64,000 nt of DNA from Annona cherimola (Eukaryota > Streptophyta > Magnoliopsida > Magnoliales > Annonaceae), in the NCBI GenBank assembly GCA_030490835.1, contig CM059971.1, positions 51,570,012 to 51,634,011 on the forward strand, given 5' to 3'. The notes under the pieces were generated by a model. That model was not told the origin of the DNA. It made no database searches and saw only the letters and a list, made by a program, of their open reading frames with translations. Below are positions 22,876 to 33,817 of this stretch, one piece after another. The position numbers and the translations under genes were made by a program. The number at the start of each line of letters is the position of its first letter. Position 1 is the first letter of the stretch.

Positions 22876-24612
22876 TAGGGGTGCAAGTCGGTCCGGGTAC
22901 CCCCGGGTAGGGGTGGAACCTATCCTTACCCATTTTTTAAAAATGTCTACCCTACCCTATTTTAGACCAGGTCGGTCCGGAGTCTACCCTACCCAATTTT
23001 TTTCAAGTGCGGTCGGTTCCGGTTCGATTCCAAGTCGGTTCCTAAAAACGTCATGCATCCAAATTGGCTCCAAATACAAAAATACTATATTATGAAAAGA
23101 ATTTTCCAATAAAACAGAAATGCCAAACGTTAGCAATTATAAGGGTTGCAAATTGCTATAAAGAGCTCAACAAGCTTTAAAGTAAGAACCAATAATAGAA
23201 GTTTGCAACAATTTTGCACCTCAATATATATAAGACAAGAATTTCAACACGAACAACCAAGTGAAGAAATAGGAGCTTCTGAAAACTGTGTGATAGAAAA
23301 TCTCACAGCCATTTGGATTGCATGATCTATCTTTCTTATAGTTGCCAATGCAAATATCTATGAGACAACATTGTAATATAGATATGAAAAACTACAAAGA
23401 CTAGAGCCTGACAAAGCTTTCAACTAAACTATTGAAATCCATAATCCGTGAAAAAGGCTTAATTCTTCATTTTACGCATCTAGAAAAAATTTTGTAAATC
23501 GAATTTAAGCTCAAATGGAAAGGGCAAATCATTTGTAAGAAGATCAAAGATCAAATGTCCATCGGTAGAATAAATTTATAGACCTATCTGATTTTTTTTA
23601 AAAAAAAGAGGAAATAGTGTAAATCTGTAGACCAATCTAGCCTTGCTGGCAAGAATGAAATAACTAGAAGCTAGCATCTTTCTGATATTTCAAGCAGGCA
23701 ACAACACCTAAAACAGTCAATAGATAAGGCATTGAGAAAAGAGAACGGATCCTTTATTCTCTTCTCTACACCCCCAAAACCCACCCACCTCAGAACAGGC
23801 AGGAAATCCAAAAAATTCGTTGCCGCACTCACCAAGAACATCTCTTTCACAATCTCTCGGAACTTTCTCGCCTCTCCTGAATTGGCCTTCTGCTTTCCTC
23901 CTCCATAATACATCTTACCCGCAGTTATTCTAATCATCACATTCAGAATCAGCTCGAAGAACACCTGCCTCAATTCCACCTTCTGAAACCCAATCTCTCT
24001 TCCCCCTCTGCTGCCGTCATAGAGCTTCCGGACGAGCGTTCTGACCTCCTCTTTGCGTACGGCGAAGGAGGCGTTGACGCGATTGGAGGAGAGCAGAAGT
24101 CGTAGAGCATCTGTGGGCAGTTGCAATCGCAAGACTCGCAATAGCAGTTGTCATTCAATCAATCATCGTCTCTTCCTCTCTCGATAGCATGCTGCATACA
24201 CATCTGAATGCCATGAGGGGAGTTGTGCCGACGGGGAGGGAGGGAGGGAGAGAGAGAGAGAGAGTTCACCGAGCCATGGAGGGAGCTGTGCCGGCGCCGC
24301 TGCCTGATCTTCTGCCGCCCACTACCACAATTTCTGCCGGTGCCGCTGCCACCATCTCTGCCGCTGCCGCAGAGGAGAAAGGAAATGGGGGAATGCCGGA
24401 ATGGCCGCCGAATGGGGATAGGGTTGGTCGTGCGTGTTTAAGTATATATTATTATATTATAAAATATGAAATCCAGGTCGGTTCCAGGTACCCAGAACCG
24501 GACCGACCCTTACCCGAAATTCAACGGGTATTTCGCCCGAGGAACCGAACCGACCCAATTTAGGGTACCCAGCGGGTTGACCCGCGGGTACCCGGACCGA
24601 CTTGTACCCCTA
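22876..24612. mobile_element. Non-autonomous hAT transposon carrying a captured P450 fragment (Pack-type)
   Basis: Terminal inverted repeats TAGGGGTGCAAGTCGGTCCG (left) and its inverse ...CGGACCGACTTGTACCCCTA (right) are about 25 bp long and extend into GGGTACCC-rich subterminal sequence. An exact 8-bp target duplication ATTTATGA lies at 22868-22875 and 24613-24620, diagnostic of hAT. No transposase is present. The interior holds a cytochrome P450 piece (23671-24141, minus), a (GGGA)/(GA) run at 24233-24263 and a short GC-rich Ala/Pro-coding stretch at about 24270-24420 that may be a second captured fragment. It was inserted into solo LTR B after that LTR formed or during its residence. Confidence 0.92.
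23671..24141 (-). pseudogene. Captured cytochrome P450 fragment (CYP81-like)
   Basis: The minus-strand ORF resembles the region of plant P450s between helices C and F. It has SSNRVNASFAVRKEEVRTLV (helix C region: a receptor for R..EV contacts), then VELRQVFFELILNVMIRITA and GKMYYGG (helix E), then ARKFREIVKEMFLVSAA and FLPVLRWVGFGGVEKRI. This run of motifs is typical of the CYP81 family (isoflavone/flavonoid hydroxylase-type enzymes). The haem-binding Cys region, I-helix and N-terminal membrane anchor are absent, and homology stops after about codon 130, so no enzyme can be made. It sits wholly inside the hAT ends. Family assignment to CYP81 is from motif memory; P450 membership is firmer. 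Confidence 0.78.
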
Positions 24613-25060
24613 ATTTATGAAGATTAAAGTGTAATTATGGAATTAAGATGAAAGATGATAGAAAATTCATAACTTGACGCCTACAAGGCGGATTTCGATG
24701 AAATTTGAAAGGTAAGCTCACGACGGTGGGCCCTATCTTATGAATGGATTGGATTAAGGGAGTCATGATGGGATTAGGGTGATAATTAATTATTTTTATC
24801 TCAAATCCAAAAGATAAATTCAAATGGTCATAACTTGACATAGAAACGTCAGATTGAGATGAAATTTGAAACGATGGAATAAAATTATGAAATCTATGAG
24901 ATGAATGGAATGAATTAAGCTAATTGTCATGGAAAGTTGGTTTCTTGGAGAGCAAGTAACAAGTTGCTTAAGAGATAAGTAAAGAAGGGAAATTGTGGAA
25001 AGTGAAAATGGAATTTACTAAAATGCCTATAGGGTTACTTGGGCATCAAGAAAAGTAGCA

Positions 25061-25067
25061 TATAAAA
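25061..25067 (+). promoter_or_regulatory. TATA box of solo LTR B
   Basis: TATAAAAGG lies ~45 bases upstream of a purine-rich leader (gaaggagagagagaaagaga) and ~200 bases upstream of the conserved GTAAGTATAT at 25265. Confidence 0.6.
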
Positions 25068-27404
25068 GGAGAAAATGGGGGAGCATGTCTGCCGTTTCCA
25101 ACAAGGGAGAAGGAGAGAGAGAAAGAGAGAGAAGGAGAGAGGAAAATAAGAGAAAAATGGAAATTTTCTCCAAAGGCAGCAGCTAGGGCACGTCAAACCC
25201 AGCAAGGAGGAGAGGAAAAGAAGGGAATTTCAAGTGCTTAATGGAGGGACTATCAATTAATCAAGTAAGTATATGTTAATCTTGATTTTATGCCTTAAAT
25301 CTGGAAGTTATATGATGTTGTAAACTAAAATATGAACGGAATAGTAAATGGAAGAATTGTAGCATGAAAATTTTTAAAAAGAATTATGATGGCGTAATTA
25401 AGGAACGACCCAATTTTTAGCTGCAAAGGATAAGCATGTTGAAAATTAAAACTCCAAAAATATCAACCTAAACAGGGTTGCACGGGTGGCAGGATCAGCT
25501 GCACCAAAGGATGTTTAATAATTTTTATACAAGTACTTTTGAGTTGAATATTTTACAGGATATATAAGACATATGGATGATCACACAAAAAAAAATAAAA
25601 ATTAGGTTTTGATTAGTATAAATATACTCCATAATTAACGTGAATCAAGCTGTCTAGAAAGGGATGCAGCTATCCAGAAGAGTAAACATGCCAAAATAAA
25701 TAGAAATAATAAATATTTCATACTGAAAATATTTATTTTGGTTAATTAATATAGTTATTAAGGTATGGTAGAAATTTCAGATCAAAACTGCTTGATTTGA
25801 TATTAATTCAAGATTTTGAGATTTCAGTACGCTTGATTTCAGCATATGTGGATAGTTGGAGAAAAAAATAAAAAAGAAATATGAAACCTATGTAGAACTG
25901 AACAAAATTGATATATATGTTAACAACCTAAATTTATATTAATAAAAGTGGGATTATTTTATGAAAATTTGGATTTATAAATCTGCTTAGGGTTATGTGT
26001 CAAAAGACACGTTAAACGGGTGAAAAATGAGTTCCAAAGTTGCTGTTTTGGAAACCTATGATTAGAGGATTTAAATTCCATAAAAATACCCTAAGTACAG
26101 TGGTAATTAAGGGGTTTAATCATGCTGGAATTAGAGACAATTTTCTGTTTTGAAAAAGTTTAAGAAACACATAAGTATGTGTTGAAAAATGGACGTATAT
26201 GAAGAGATAAGTATGAATACCAAACTTGAAAGACAAGTGGGTTAAGTTAGATGAACTTACGTAGGTTGAAAAACCTAAGTAATATAAGTATTTGAAGACG
26301 ATGCAAATAAATAAAATGTTATTTTCATTTATTTAGGCAATGGCAAGAAAAAGAAAGGAAGGAAAGAGATTATGGCGATCTCAGATAAGCAAGCAAACTT
26401 TCTAAAATGATGTTTTCTTTCTATGTGATGATGTGTGATTGAAATTTTTTATGATCATGTTTAAACGAATGGGCAAGCACAAGTTTTGAATATAACGGCT
26501 TTAATAAAAAGCCACAAGTTTTAAAAATGACGGCTTTGATGAAAAGCCACAAGTTTCGAAAATGACGGCTTTCATGAAAAGTCGTAAGTTTTGGAAAAGA
26601 ATGGCTTTAAGGAAAATTTCAAGATTTGCTTCATGGGAAGAAAGCAACGTTTTTAAGATAAGGAGTTTATCACAAGGGTTGCCTTGGATTGGCAATGTTT
26701 TATGTTAATAGAATTCGAGAATTTTGCTTATGAGTAAGCAAGTTCTCCACGATAATATTTTCAAAGGATTTCACGTTTTATGTCAATGTTTTTTTTAAGA
26801 ATTTGCTTTTAAGTAAACAAGTTCTTTATGATGTTGTTTCAAAAGTATTTATATAAGAAAAAGGGAATGTTGCCCTTTTTCACAAAGCAACAAATGTAAA
26901 TAAGTTTTGAATTTCTCTTATGATGTCTAATGATAAATAATCATGTTATAGAAGAAAAAAAAAAGGAAAAAGGAGATTTGATTTATGAAAAAGATTTGTT
27001 TTGGTAGGTCTTGATAATTAAATAATAAATGATGATTTGGACATGGTTCATATGTTTTGAAATGATATTCGAAAAGTTTTGATTTCCTTTAGATAAGGAA
27101 ATCAATGTTGAAAATATCTTGAAAAATGTTTATACGGATGTGTTGAAAGGGGATTTAAGGATGACCAACCTCCTATGTTGTTTTCATAAAAAAGGTTTTA
27201 AGGTGTGTTGTTTCTCAAACATTTCAAATATTTATCAAAATATTTCTAACAGAATTTAAGGAAGGTCATCCTAAAATTAGATTTCAAATAACAACTTGTT
27301 AAAGTGGGTGCGCTCGCTTACAAATTGACACGGACTACAGTTTATGATGTGTTTTTGAAAATAATTTTTTTGAGATATAGACTTCGGTCTAAGATTTTTT
27401 TTTG

Positions 27405-27560
27405 TGTTATGGATGCAGACAAAGGTCTATGATCCTGGTTTAAAAGGACATGGGCTGCGGTCTGTGGTTCTTCAAACCAATTGTGTGTTATGATGCAGAC
27501 AGAGGTCTGTGATCCCGGTTTAAAAGGACATGGGCTGCGGTCTGTGGTTCTTCAAACCAA
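27405..27560 (+). repeat. ~72-bp tandem duplication in solo LTR B
   Basis: The block gatgcagac..aggtct..gatcc.ggtttaaaaggacatgggctgcggtctgtggttcttcaaacca occurs twice in a row (starting about 27412 and 27492). It duplicates part of the short-palindrome cluster seen once at 4590-4785. Confidence 0.8.
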
Positions 27561-28059
27561 ACGGACTGCAGTCCGTCATAATAATATACGGTGCACCAGT
27601 ACAAGTAACAGGTAGGTTGTAGAGCAAGGTTAGGATGACCAGGGCCCACTCTATATAAGGCCAAGTCGCTAAGGGATGATAGGAGTGCCAACGGCGCCCT
27701 CCCTGAGATGGGAGCAGGATAAATAAATAGCCGTCTGGCTAGCGTGCTGTTAAGGATTCTCTTCCAAAAGGTAGCATGATCACTTGGTAAGTGTGACTAC
27801 TGGATGGGGAGAAATGTGTTTGCATACATTTTGCTTTTCAAAAGCCCAAATATTGGGATATAACAGCATTCATAAAAAAAGTTATCCTAAATTGGATTTC
27901 TATGACCCATTATGCATAAGTGACCCTAAAAAAGGGTGTTTTACACAAAATGTGTAAATATTAAGAATAAAAACAAATAGTTTTTATGCAAAAGTTTTCA
28001 TGAAAAGGATTTATGACTTGTTTGCTATAAACAAGCCCCAAGATGGAGATCATGAAAAA

Positions 28060-28600
28060 GGGATTATGTTGGAAAATATTTTGGACATAAGAATGTCCAT
28101 TTCCAAAGGGTTTATATAGGAAAAATGGTTGGACATGAGAATGTCCATTTCCTAAAGGGATTTATGTTGGAAAATATTTTGGACATAAGAATGTTCATTT
28201 CCAAAAGGTTTAGGTGGGAAAAATGGTTGGACATGAGAATGTCCATTTCCTAAAGGGATTTATGTTGGAACATATGTGGACATAAAAAATTTCCGTTTCT
28301 AAAAGAGTCTAAGAGATAAAAGTGTTTGTGGACATATGAGTGTCCATGGCCAAAAAGGCTTACGTAAAATGTATTTTGGACATAAAAATGTCAAATACCA
28401 AAGTGTTTATGTGAAAAACGTTTTAGGATGTATAAACATCTGTTTCCCACAAGGTTTAAGTGGAAAAATATTTTAGGATGTATGAACATCCAGTGTCAAA
28501 ATGATTTATGTGGAAAAATGTCTTTTCGTGGACATGAGAATGTCCATTGCCAAATATGGTTTATGTCTAGATGTTTTGGGACATAAAATGTCCCCTGTGA
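28060..28600. repeat. Hairpin array in solo LTR B
   Basis: Units such as ggacataagaatgtcc (28081), ggacatgagaatgtcc (28131) and aggatgtatgaacatcc (28475) occur at ~50-70-base spacing: inverted copies of the array at 3550-4100, again with paired changes (GGATGT/ACATCC). Confidence 0.85.
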
Positions 28601-29154
28601 TTTATGAGAAAAATGTTTTAGGAAAATATTTTCAAGGAAAGTCTTGCCCCAAAATGCTTGCTTACTAAGTTATCACTCGCATTTTATTTTTCAAACCTCA
28701 GACAGGTACTGGGAGACTCAAGTGGTCGAGGACCTAAGAAATGGAGAAAAGGTACTAGATAGTACCATGTGGGCTGAAAGGATTAGTCATGGTGAGTGAA
28801 ATTATATGAATGAAAGTATTCAGGTATGTTGATGTATAAGTGAACTTGTTTAAAGTTCCGAGTTCTAGGTGAACTAATGATTGAACATATGTATGTAGGC
28901 AATGGAAATGTCATGATTAGGTCAAGAGAACCTTTAATGTATAAGTGCATGTTGATAAGTTATAAAGGATGTGTACAAGTGTACCATTGCTGATGTTATA
29001 AATGAAATGATGATGAATGAAGAAACGAAAAAAAATTTGGACGAATTTCAAATTAAAATCCCGCTGCGTGATCAGGGCAACAATCCTGAATTCACATTTA
29101 CCGATCTATAAGGTATTGAGGTAAGAAAGTGACGTCTCGGTTTGGGGCGCCACA

Positions 29155-29326
29155 CACATGTGAGGTCTGGCACCGACTTAAGCTGTCTCAAAAGTTCTTG
29201 AATGGCGGTGGACTGGTGGTTGTGGCCACGGGCATGCTGGAGCCACATTTACCTTTTGACAACTTCAAACACTTTCTTTCTCATTCCACCCTTTTGTTCT
29301 CTTAATTTACACATCAGTCACCAACA
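29155..29326 (-). repeat. Family C LTR (minus copy), right part
   Basis: Continuation of the LTR interrupted at 22628. The reverse complement contains ggctccagcatgcccgtggcc and aagggtggaatgagaaa, as in the plus copies at 30980-31030 and 44360-44420. It probably ends at TGTTGGTGACTG (rc of 29315-29326). Confidence 0.65.
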
Positions 29327-30100
29327 TTCATATAACAAAAGCAACACGAAAACAAGTAAATGTAATCTAATATAATTTAGTAAATCAAAATGATCTAAAA
29401 TAAAATAATTTACACTCAATTTAACTAGAAATGCATGAAAATTGCTCATGATATAAGGAACACAAATGATGAAAATTAATGTAAAATTTTAATTTTCTCT
29501 CGAACTAGTATTCAAAATGAGTGCAAAAATAGAATTATCAGCTCCTCTAACTATCGCCTTAAAGCCATGTACTCACTAACATGTAACATCATGCAATATC
29601 TCGTAGCACTCCGTGCCTAGTGAGTGTCTTGATAAGTGAATCAACATAAAATAGGGCAATTTTTTAAATCTTTTACATCAATGAGTCCTATTGACTCAAC
29701 CAAATTTGTGCTAATATCATTTACATACATAACATAATGGTTTCCATCATGAAATCTTTCCCATGCCCAAACCTCCAACTCATCTAGGGTGCACAAGCCT
29801 AGCTTTCAAATCAACTAACTGTACGTCTAACCTCGTTCTATAGTTCCATCCAATTTACCTATACTCGTCACCCTCAAGGGCATAAAAGTTCATTATCTAC
29901 ATTCTGAGAGTTATAAAATGAACTTAATTCCTAAGAAATATAGGGTCTCTACCCTATTTTAAGGAATCTCTCCAACATTCCTTGCCTATTTCCATTTAAT
30001 TACGTCACACTAACCTTTGTAGATCATAGACTTGCACACTTGCATGTGCAAATGTACTCAAATATTGTCTCTAATTCTATGCATAAAGATGAAAATATCA
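29327..30100. other. Unassigned AT-rich sequence
   Basis: No ORF, TIR, LTR end or tandem repeat that I can support. Probably an old repeat. Confidence 0.3.
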
Positions 30101-30888
30101 GATTTAAATTTTAAGAGCTCATGTTCATATGTAGAAAGTTTAACAAAGTGAAGTCTTCGCTTAAGTCAACCCAACCTGCAACTTTAGTGAAGCTTTAGCT
30201 CCCATCAAACCCTCTTGCGACTTCAATAAAATTTCACATAAGGTCGACCTCACCTATGGCTTGAGAGATAAAAAAGTGGATAACATTCTTTTAGAAAAGT
30301 GAAATCTCACCCCAGGTTAATCTCGCTTGCAACTTGGAAGATTGAAAAGTGGATAGGAAGTTTTAGCAACGTGAAGTCTCACTCCAAGTTAACCCATATG
30401 TGACTCGAGTGAAGTCGCACCCCAAGTCAACTCCATTTGCATCCTCATATTGTAATAGTAAAAAATTTTAAACACTGAAGCATTAAATGCATGTCAACCA
30501 CCACTCCAATGGCTAAATCTTCCTCTCCATTATAAATATCATTGAACTATAAACGTGAGAATGGTTGAAACATAAAATGAGCTTTCACCTTCCACTATTT
30601 AGGAGTTTGAAATTATTTAAACAATTATCGAAGCTTTAAAGTCTTACTGAGTACGCTTACAAGATCATCTTCAAGTTTAGGCCATCAAGTCATCTAAGAA
30701 CTCTATAAAATAGAGCTATCAAGACTCATTTTAGATGTTAGTTTAAGAGAAACAGGTAAATTTGCATAGATTTTACATTACTTTTCGTCATTTGTGTAAT
30801 TCTTGTATCTTGTGTGATTTTCATACATTTTAAGTTAAGTCTAGTTAAAATTTATCTTATTTTGGTTATTTTAATTTCCTTTGATCAT
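30101..30888 (+). repeat. Heavily decayed copia LTR (Sirevirus-like family)
   Basis: Eroded repeats gaagtc..(c/g)..aagtcaac/ggtcgac recur at about 30145-30440 in the same pattern as the LTR clusters at 13163 and 56702. They are followed by tgcatgtcaaccacc..., ctccattataaatatc and aaacgtgagaa, which parallel the LTR segment at 57525-57600. CpG sites are largely replaced by TG/CA. No clear LTR ends. Confidence 0.6.
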
Positions 30889-32131
30889 TTAGGAATGCAT
30901 TTACTAATTTTCACATTTTTTATAGAAAAAGGAGGGCAATTTTCATGCAAATTCAAGGAAAATAGAGGATGGAATGAGAAAAAATCATTTGAAATTGTCA
31001 ATGAACAAGCCTGGCTCCAGCATGCCCATGGCTATGACCACCACTCCACTACCTTAAAACCTTTACTGTTAATGCTGTCCAGGAGTGTCGTGGTTGCGGC
31101 CACGAAATTGATGTGTGCGAATTCTCATACGTTTGAAGCTCCAAACTGAGGGAGTTATAAATACTTCTCTTAGGGTTTCTTAAGCATAAGTTCTAGAGCT
31201 TGTGGCTGTTGTGGGAGAAGGAGAAAAACTCAAACTTCAAGGCAAGAGGGTGAATCAAGTGGAGATTCTAGTCATTCATTGCACTACATAGAGTTTCATC
31301 TCCTCTTTTCATATTTGTTATTCTCCTTGGGATGTTTGTAAACTTGATGTCGAAAGAATTTAATATCATGTTTTTGGGCTAAATCTTCATGTGATGGGAG
31401 ATATGAAGGATTCGACTTCATAAACTATGTTATTTTGGTTTCTCTATATTTGAATAAGTATATAAGTTGTGTTGTGACTTGTGTTATTTGGGATTACCCT
31501 TATATATCATGCTTAATGTGTTTACAAGCTTTGCAATTTTGTAGATTAATTGAATATTCAGATTCATGCTTAGACAAGTGGGAATTGAATGAGATCTATA
31601 TATAAGGCACAGATTCCCATCTACTTGTGTGGTTGGATGTTAATATATATAGGAATATATATATTAACCTTGTGTAATCTTGATTAGGTTATGTGGTTAT
31701 CAGCCTTATTTTATTTAGGTGTATGGGAACATAGTAAATAACTAAAATAGGGTTAGATTTGTATACATTGAAAGACATGAATATAAATGAACTTAAATTA
31801 GTAATCGCTGCACAACTAATTTAAAAAGGAATCAATGACATAGCTATGAGTCAACAAATTCATACTCCTAACTATCTTAATCGCCTTAAGTCAATCTCAA
31901 TAGTATCCACTGTATCTTGGTTAAATTCTGTTTAGATTAGTTAAGTTTAATTTTAGTTCTTTAAACACGAATTTCATTCAATTTACTAATTCACTTTAGA
32001 TGCTTGAATTTTAAGGTGCCAATCCATTGAAATGGTCTTTGTGGGAACGATACTCTGCTCATTTTTTATTACTTTATCGACACGTACACTTGCATTAAAA
32101 CGAGCATTTTAATTAGACATATTACGGTTCA
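30889..32131 (+). repeat. 5' LTR of family C element (Athila/Tat-like, ~1.24 kb)
   Basis: Homologous to 44276-45122 plus 53409-53757 and to the minus copy. Shared blocks are aagcctggctccagcatgccc, the TATA region, gagcttgtggct.ctgtgggag and a terminal acttgcattaaaacgagcat..attagacatat. It is followed by a TGGTACCGTTGCC primer site. The left boundary is approximate; homology between copies begins at catttaggaatgc. No gene; the 111-codon ORF starting at 30814 crosses into the preceding relic and is not credible. Confidence 0.65.
31156..31163 (+). promoter_or_regulatory. TATA box of family C 5' LTR
   Basis: GAGTTATAAATACTTC, conserved in position with 44548-44555 and with the minus copy. Confidence 0.6.
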
Positions 32132-32140
32132 TTAATTTTT

Positions 32141-32153
32141 TGGTACCGTTGCC
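32141..32153 (+). other. Primer-binding site of family C element
   Basis: TGGTACCGTTGCC, one base from TGGCGCCGTTGCC seen (inverted) at 50979-50991. This form is typical of plant Athila/Tat-type Ty3 elements, not of the tRNA-Met type used by the other elements here. Confidence 0.7.
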
Positions 32154-33817
32154 TGGGATTGGTGCTTTAAATGTAGCATCCGACAATTTCATTTATCTTT
32201 TGTGAATTTGTATATATTCTCTATAGTTTTTATTTTTCTTTCTTTTCTTTTGATAAAATTTTGTTTTAGGGATCTTCTTATTGCAATTTTTAATAGCTTC
32301 AAATGCTTACCATTTGCTAAATGCAGAATTTTCAATGCCAAATACATCGGGTATCCATGAGTTTAACAAAACATGAGCACCACCAACTCAATTTGCAGCT
32401 TTTGACAATCAAATGCAAGGTATGGACAATTTTTATTCAAGTTACTGCAATTTGTGTGAAGGGCAGAGACATTTGTCAAATCAATGCCTATATTACTTGG
32501 ATTCGTGGGCTATCTTGGGCATCCAACTGATGCATGGGATCATCATGGGGACCTAAAACAACAAGAATATATGATGCTGATGGAATTTCAAGCACATCAA
32601 GAATGGGAGCCATCACCACTTGAAAATAAGTTATCTTTGGAGGATATGTTCATGTAATTCATGCAAATCAAATGGAGTTTAACATGAGCATGCAAAAATA
32701 GGTGGAGCGATTGGCTATCGCAATCCAAAGTAGGCATCGAGTATCTTCTTCCATTGATATTGGAGAGGACTCAAAGAAAACTGTGTTGGATGAGGGCTAC
32801 GAAGTCACTATAAGCATCAAAGAAGATATGTCCGTCTATATGGCAGAATAATTTGCCCCTCAAATCATGCTTGAACAAATGATTAAACAATGGAAAGCAT
32901 AGGGGTTGAAGAAGAAATTAATGAAGAAATAGAGGTGATTGCGGTACCAAAAGTTGAAAATGATTGCATTTCCACACCCCTATTATGTTTTCCATGAATC
33001 CAAGAGCAACAATAATTGATCAATCAATGGTCACTCTTGGAAAACAACTCCTTGAAGTTATCATTTGCACAAGACCTTGAAGAACTCTTCTTTAGCCTTT
33101 ATGAAATTCAAGAGAAGAGGCTGATTGATCTATTTGAGGAGGTTAAGAAAAGATCTGATCTTCCAGTACGTAACTTGCATTATGGAAGGAAATTTGATAG
33201 AGTGAGTATTACATGATTCATTTTCAAAACGTTGGGCTGATGACGTTAAACTTAGCACTGAATGGGAGGCAACTCATTATACTTTTTGATGTTTGATCCA
33301 AGACATGGTTAAAAGATTTATCATTTGTATCCTGAAGTAGGAAAACCTAAAAAAGATCACTTATTTTGAAAATTTGCATGCAAAAAAGAAGTAAATTCAT
33401 TACTTGATCAATTCTCTGGGAATACATATATTGTGATCTTTAAAGTGCGGCTCAAATGTGATTCGAGGAGCTAATTTTATCAAGAAATCATCCGGTTCTT
33501 TCTTTTTGGGAAGAACAAAGGATTTATAGAATTATGTGGGGACATGGAACGGAAAAGTTGGAAAAATGAGCACGTTGCAGGTTTTTAAAGTATAAACGAA
33601 TTCACAGGTCATTTATACTTCAAATTGTCAAAATCGAACTCAGCATGCTCAATTCAGGGGAATGCAATTTAAAAGTGTAGCTTAAACATGGTTTTAATGG
33701 TTTTGAGGTGAGGTCGAGACAACAGGTCATCAACAACTCAGTGTGAGTCGTCTCACTTCTTAAGTGTTGAAGAACAAACTAAGGATGATAATAGGGGAAC
33801 AATCTCAAGTCATTTTT
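32154..33817 (+). pseudogene. Internal region of family C element with a decayed accessory/gag-like ORF
   Basis: Plus-strand coding scraps run from about 32321 to 33216. One frame contains CNLCEGQRHLSNQC (about 32447-32488), a fit to the CX2CX4HX4C zinc knuckle. Later pieces include KSLIDLFEEVKKR-like helical text (33016-33216: LFEEVKKRSDLP). After the coding region comes gacgttaaacttagc.ctg.atgggaggcaactca (about 33240-33285), a block also present inverted at about 48745-48795 next to the 518-codon ORF of the 45-53 kb element. No RT, integrase or protease is seen. The region is cut at 33817 by the Tekay insertion and resumes at 42517. Confidence 0.55.
33813..33817. repeat. Target-site duplication (TTTTT), left of Tekay element
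   Basis: TTTTT precedes the LTR start and again follows the element at 42517-42521. In a homopolymer the exact duplication length is uncertain. Confidence 0.6.

Larger units (their letters stand above)
22629..29154 (+). mobile_element. Solo LTR B of the gypsy-1 family, plus orientation, carrying a hAT insertion
   Basis: It starts TGTGATACCTAGACC (compare TGTGAAACCTGGACAC at the end of LTR A, reversed) and ends GGGGCGCCACA. CACATG flanks both ends as target duplication. Without the 1737-bp hAT and its 8-bp duplication it is about 4.8 kb. It holds a TATA box (25061), a donor-like CAAGTAAGTATAT (25265), the palindrome cluster (27320-27560) and an inverted version of the hairpin array (28060-28600). 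No genes other than the hAT cargo. Confidence 0.88.

Noticed and set aside
24189..24563. Plus ORF rich in Ala, Pro and Arg inside the hAT element as a functional gene
   Set aside because: It starts in a purine repeat and ends in the subterminal repeat; at best a captured scrap.
30814..31149. 111-codon plus ORF
   Set aside because: It spans the junction of a decayed copia LTR and the family C LTR and has no recognisable motif.
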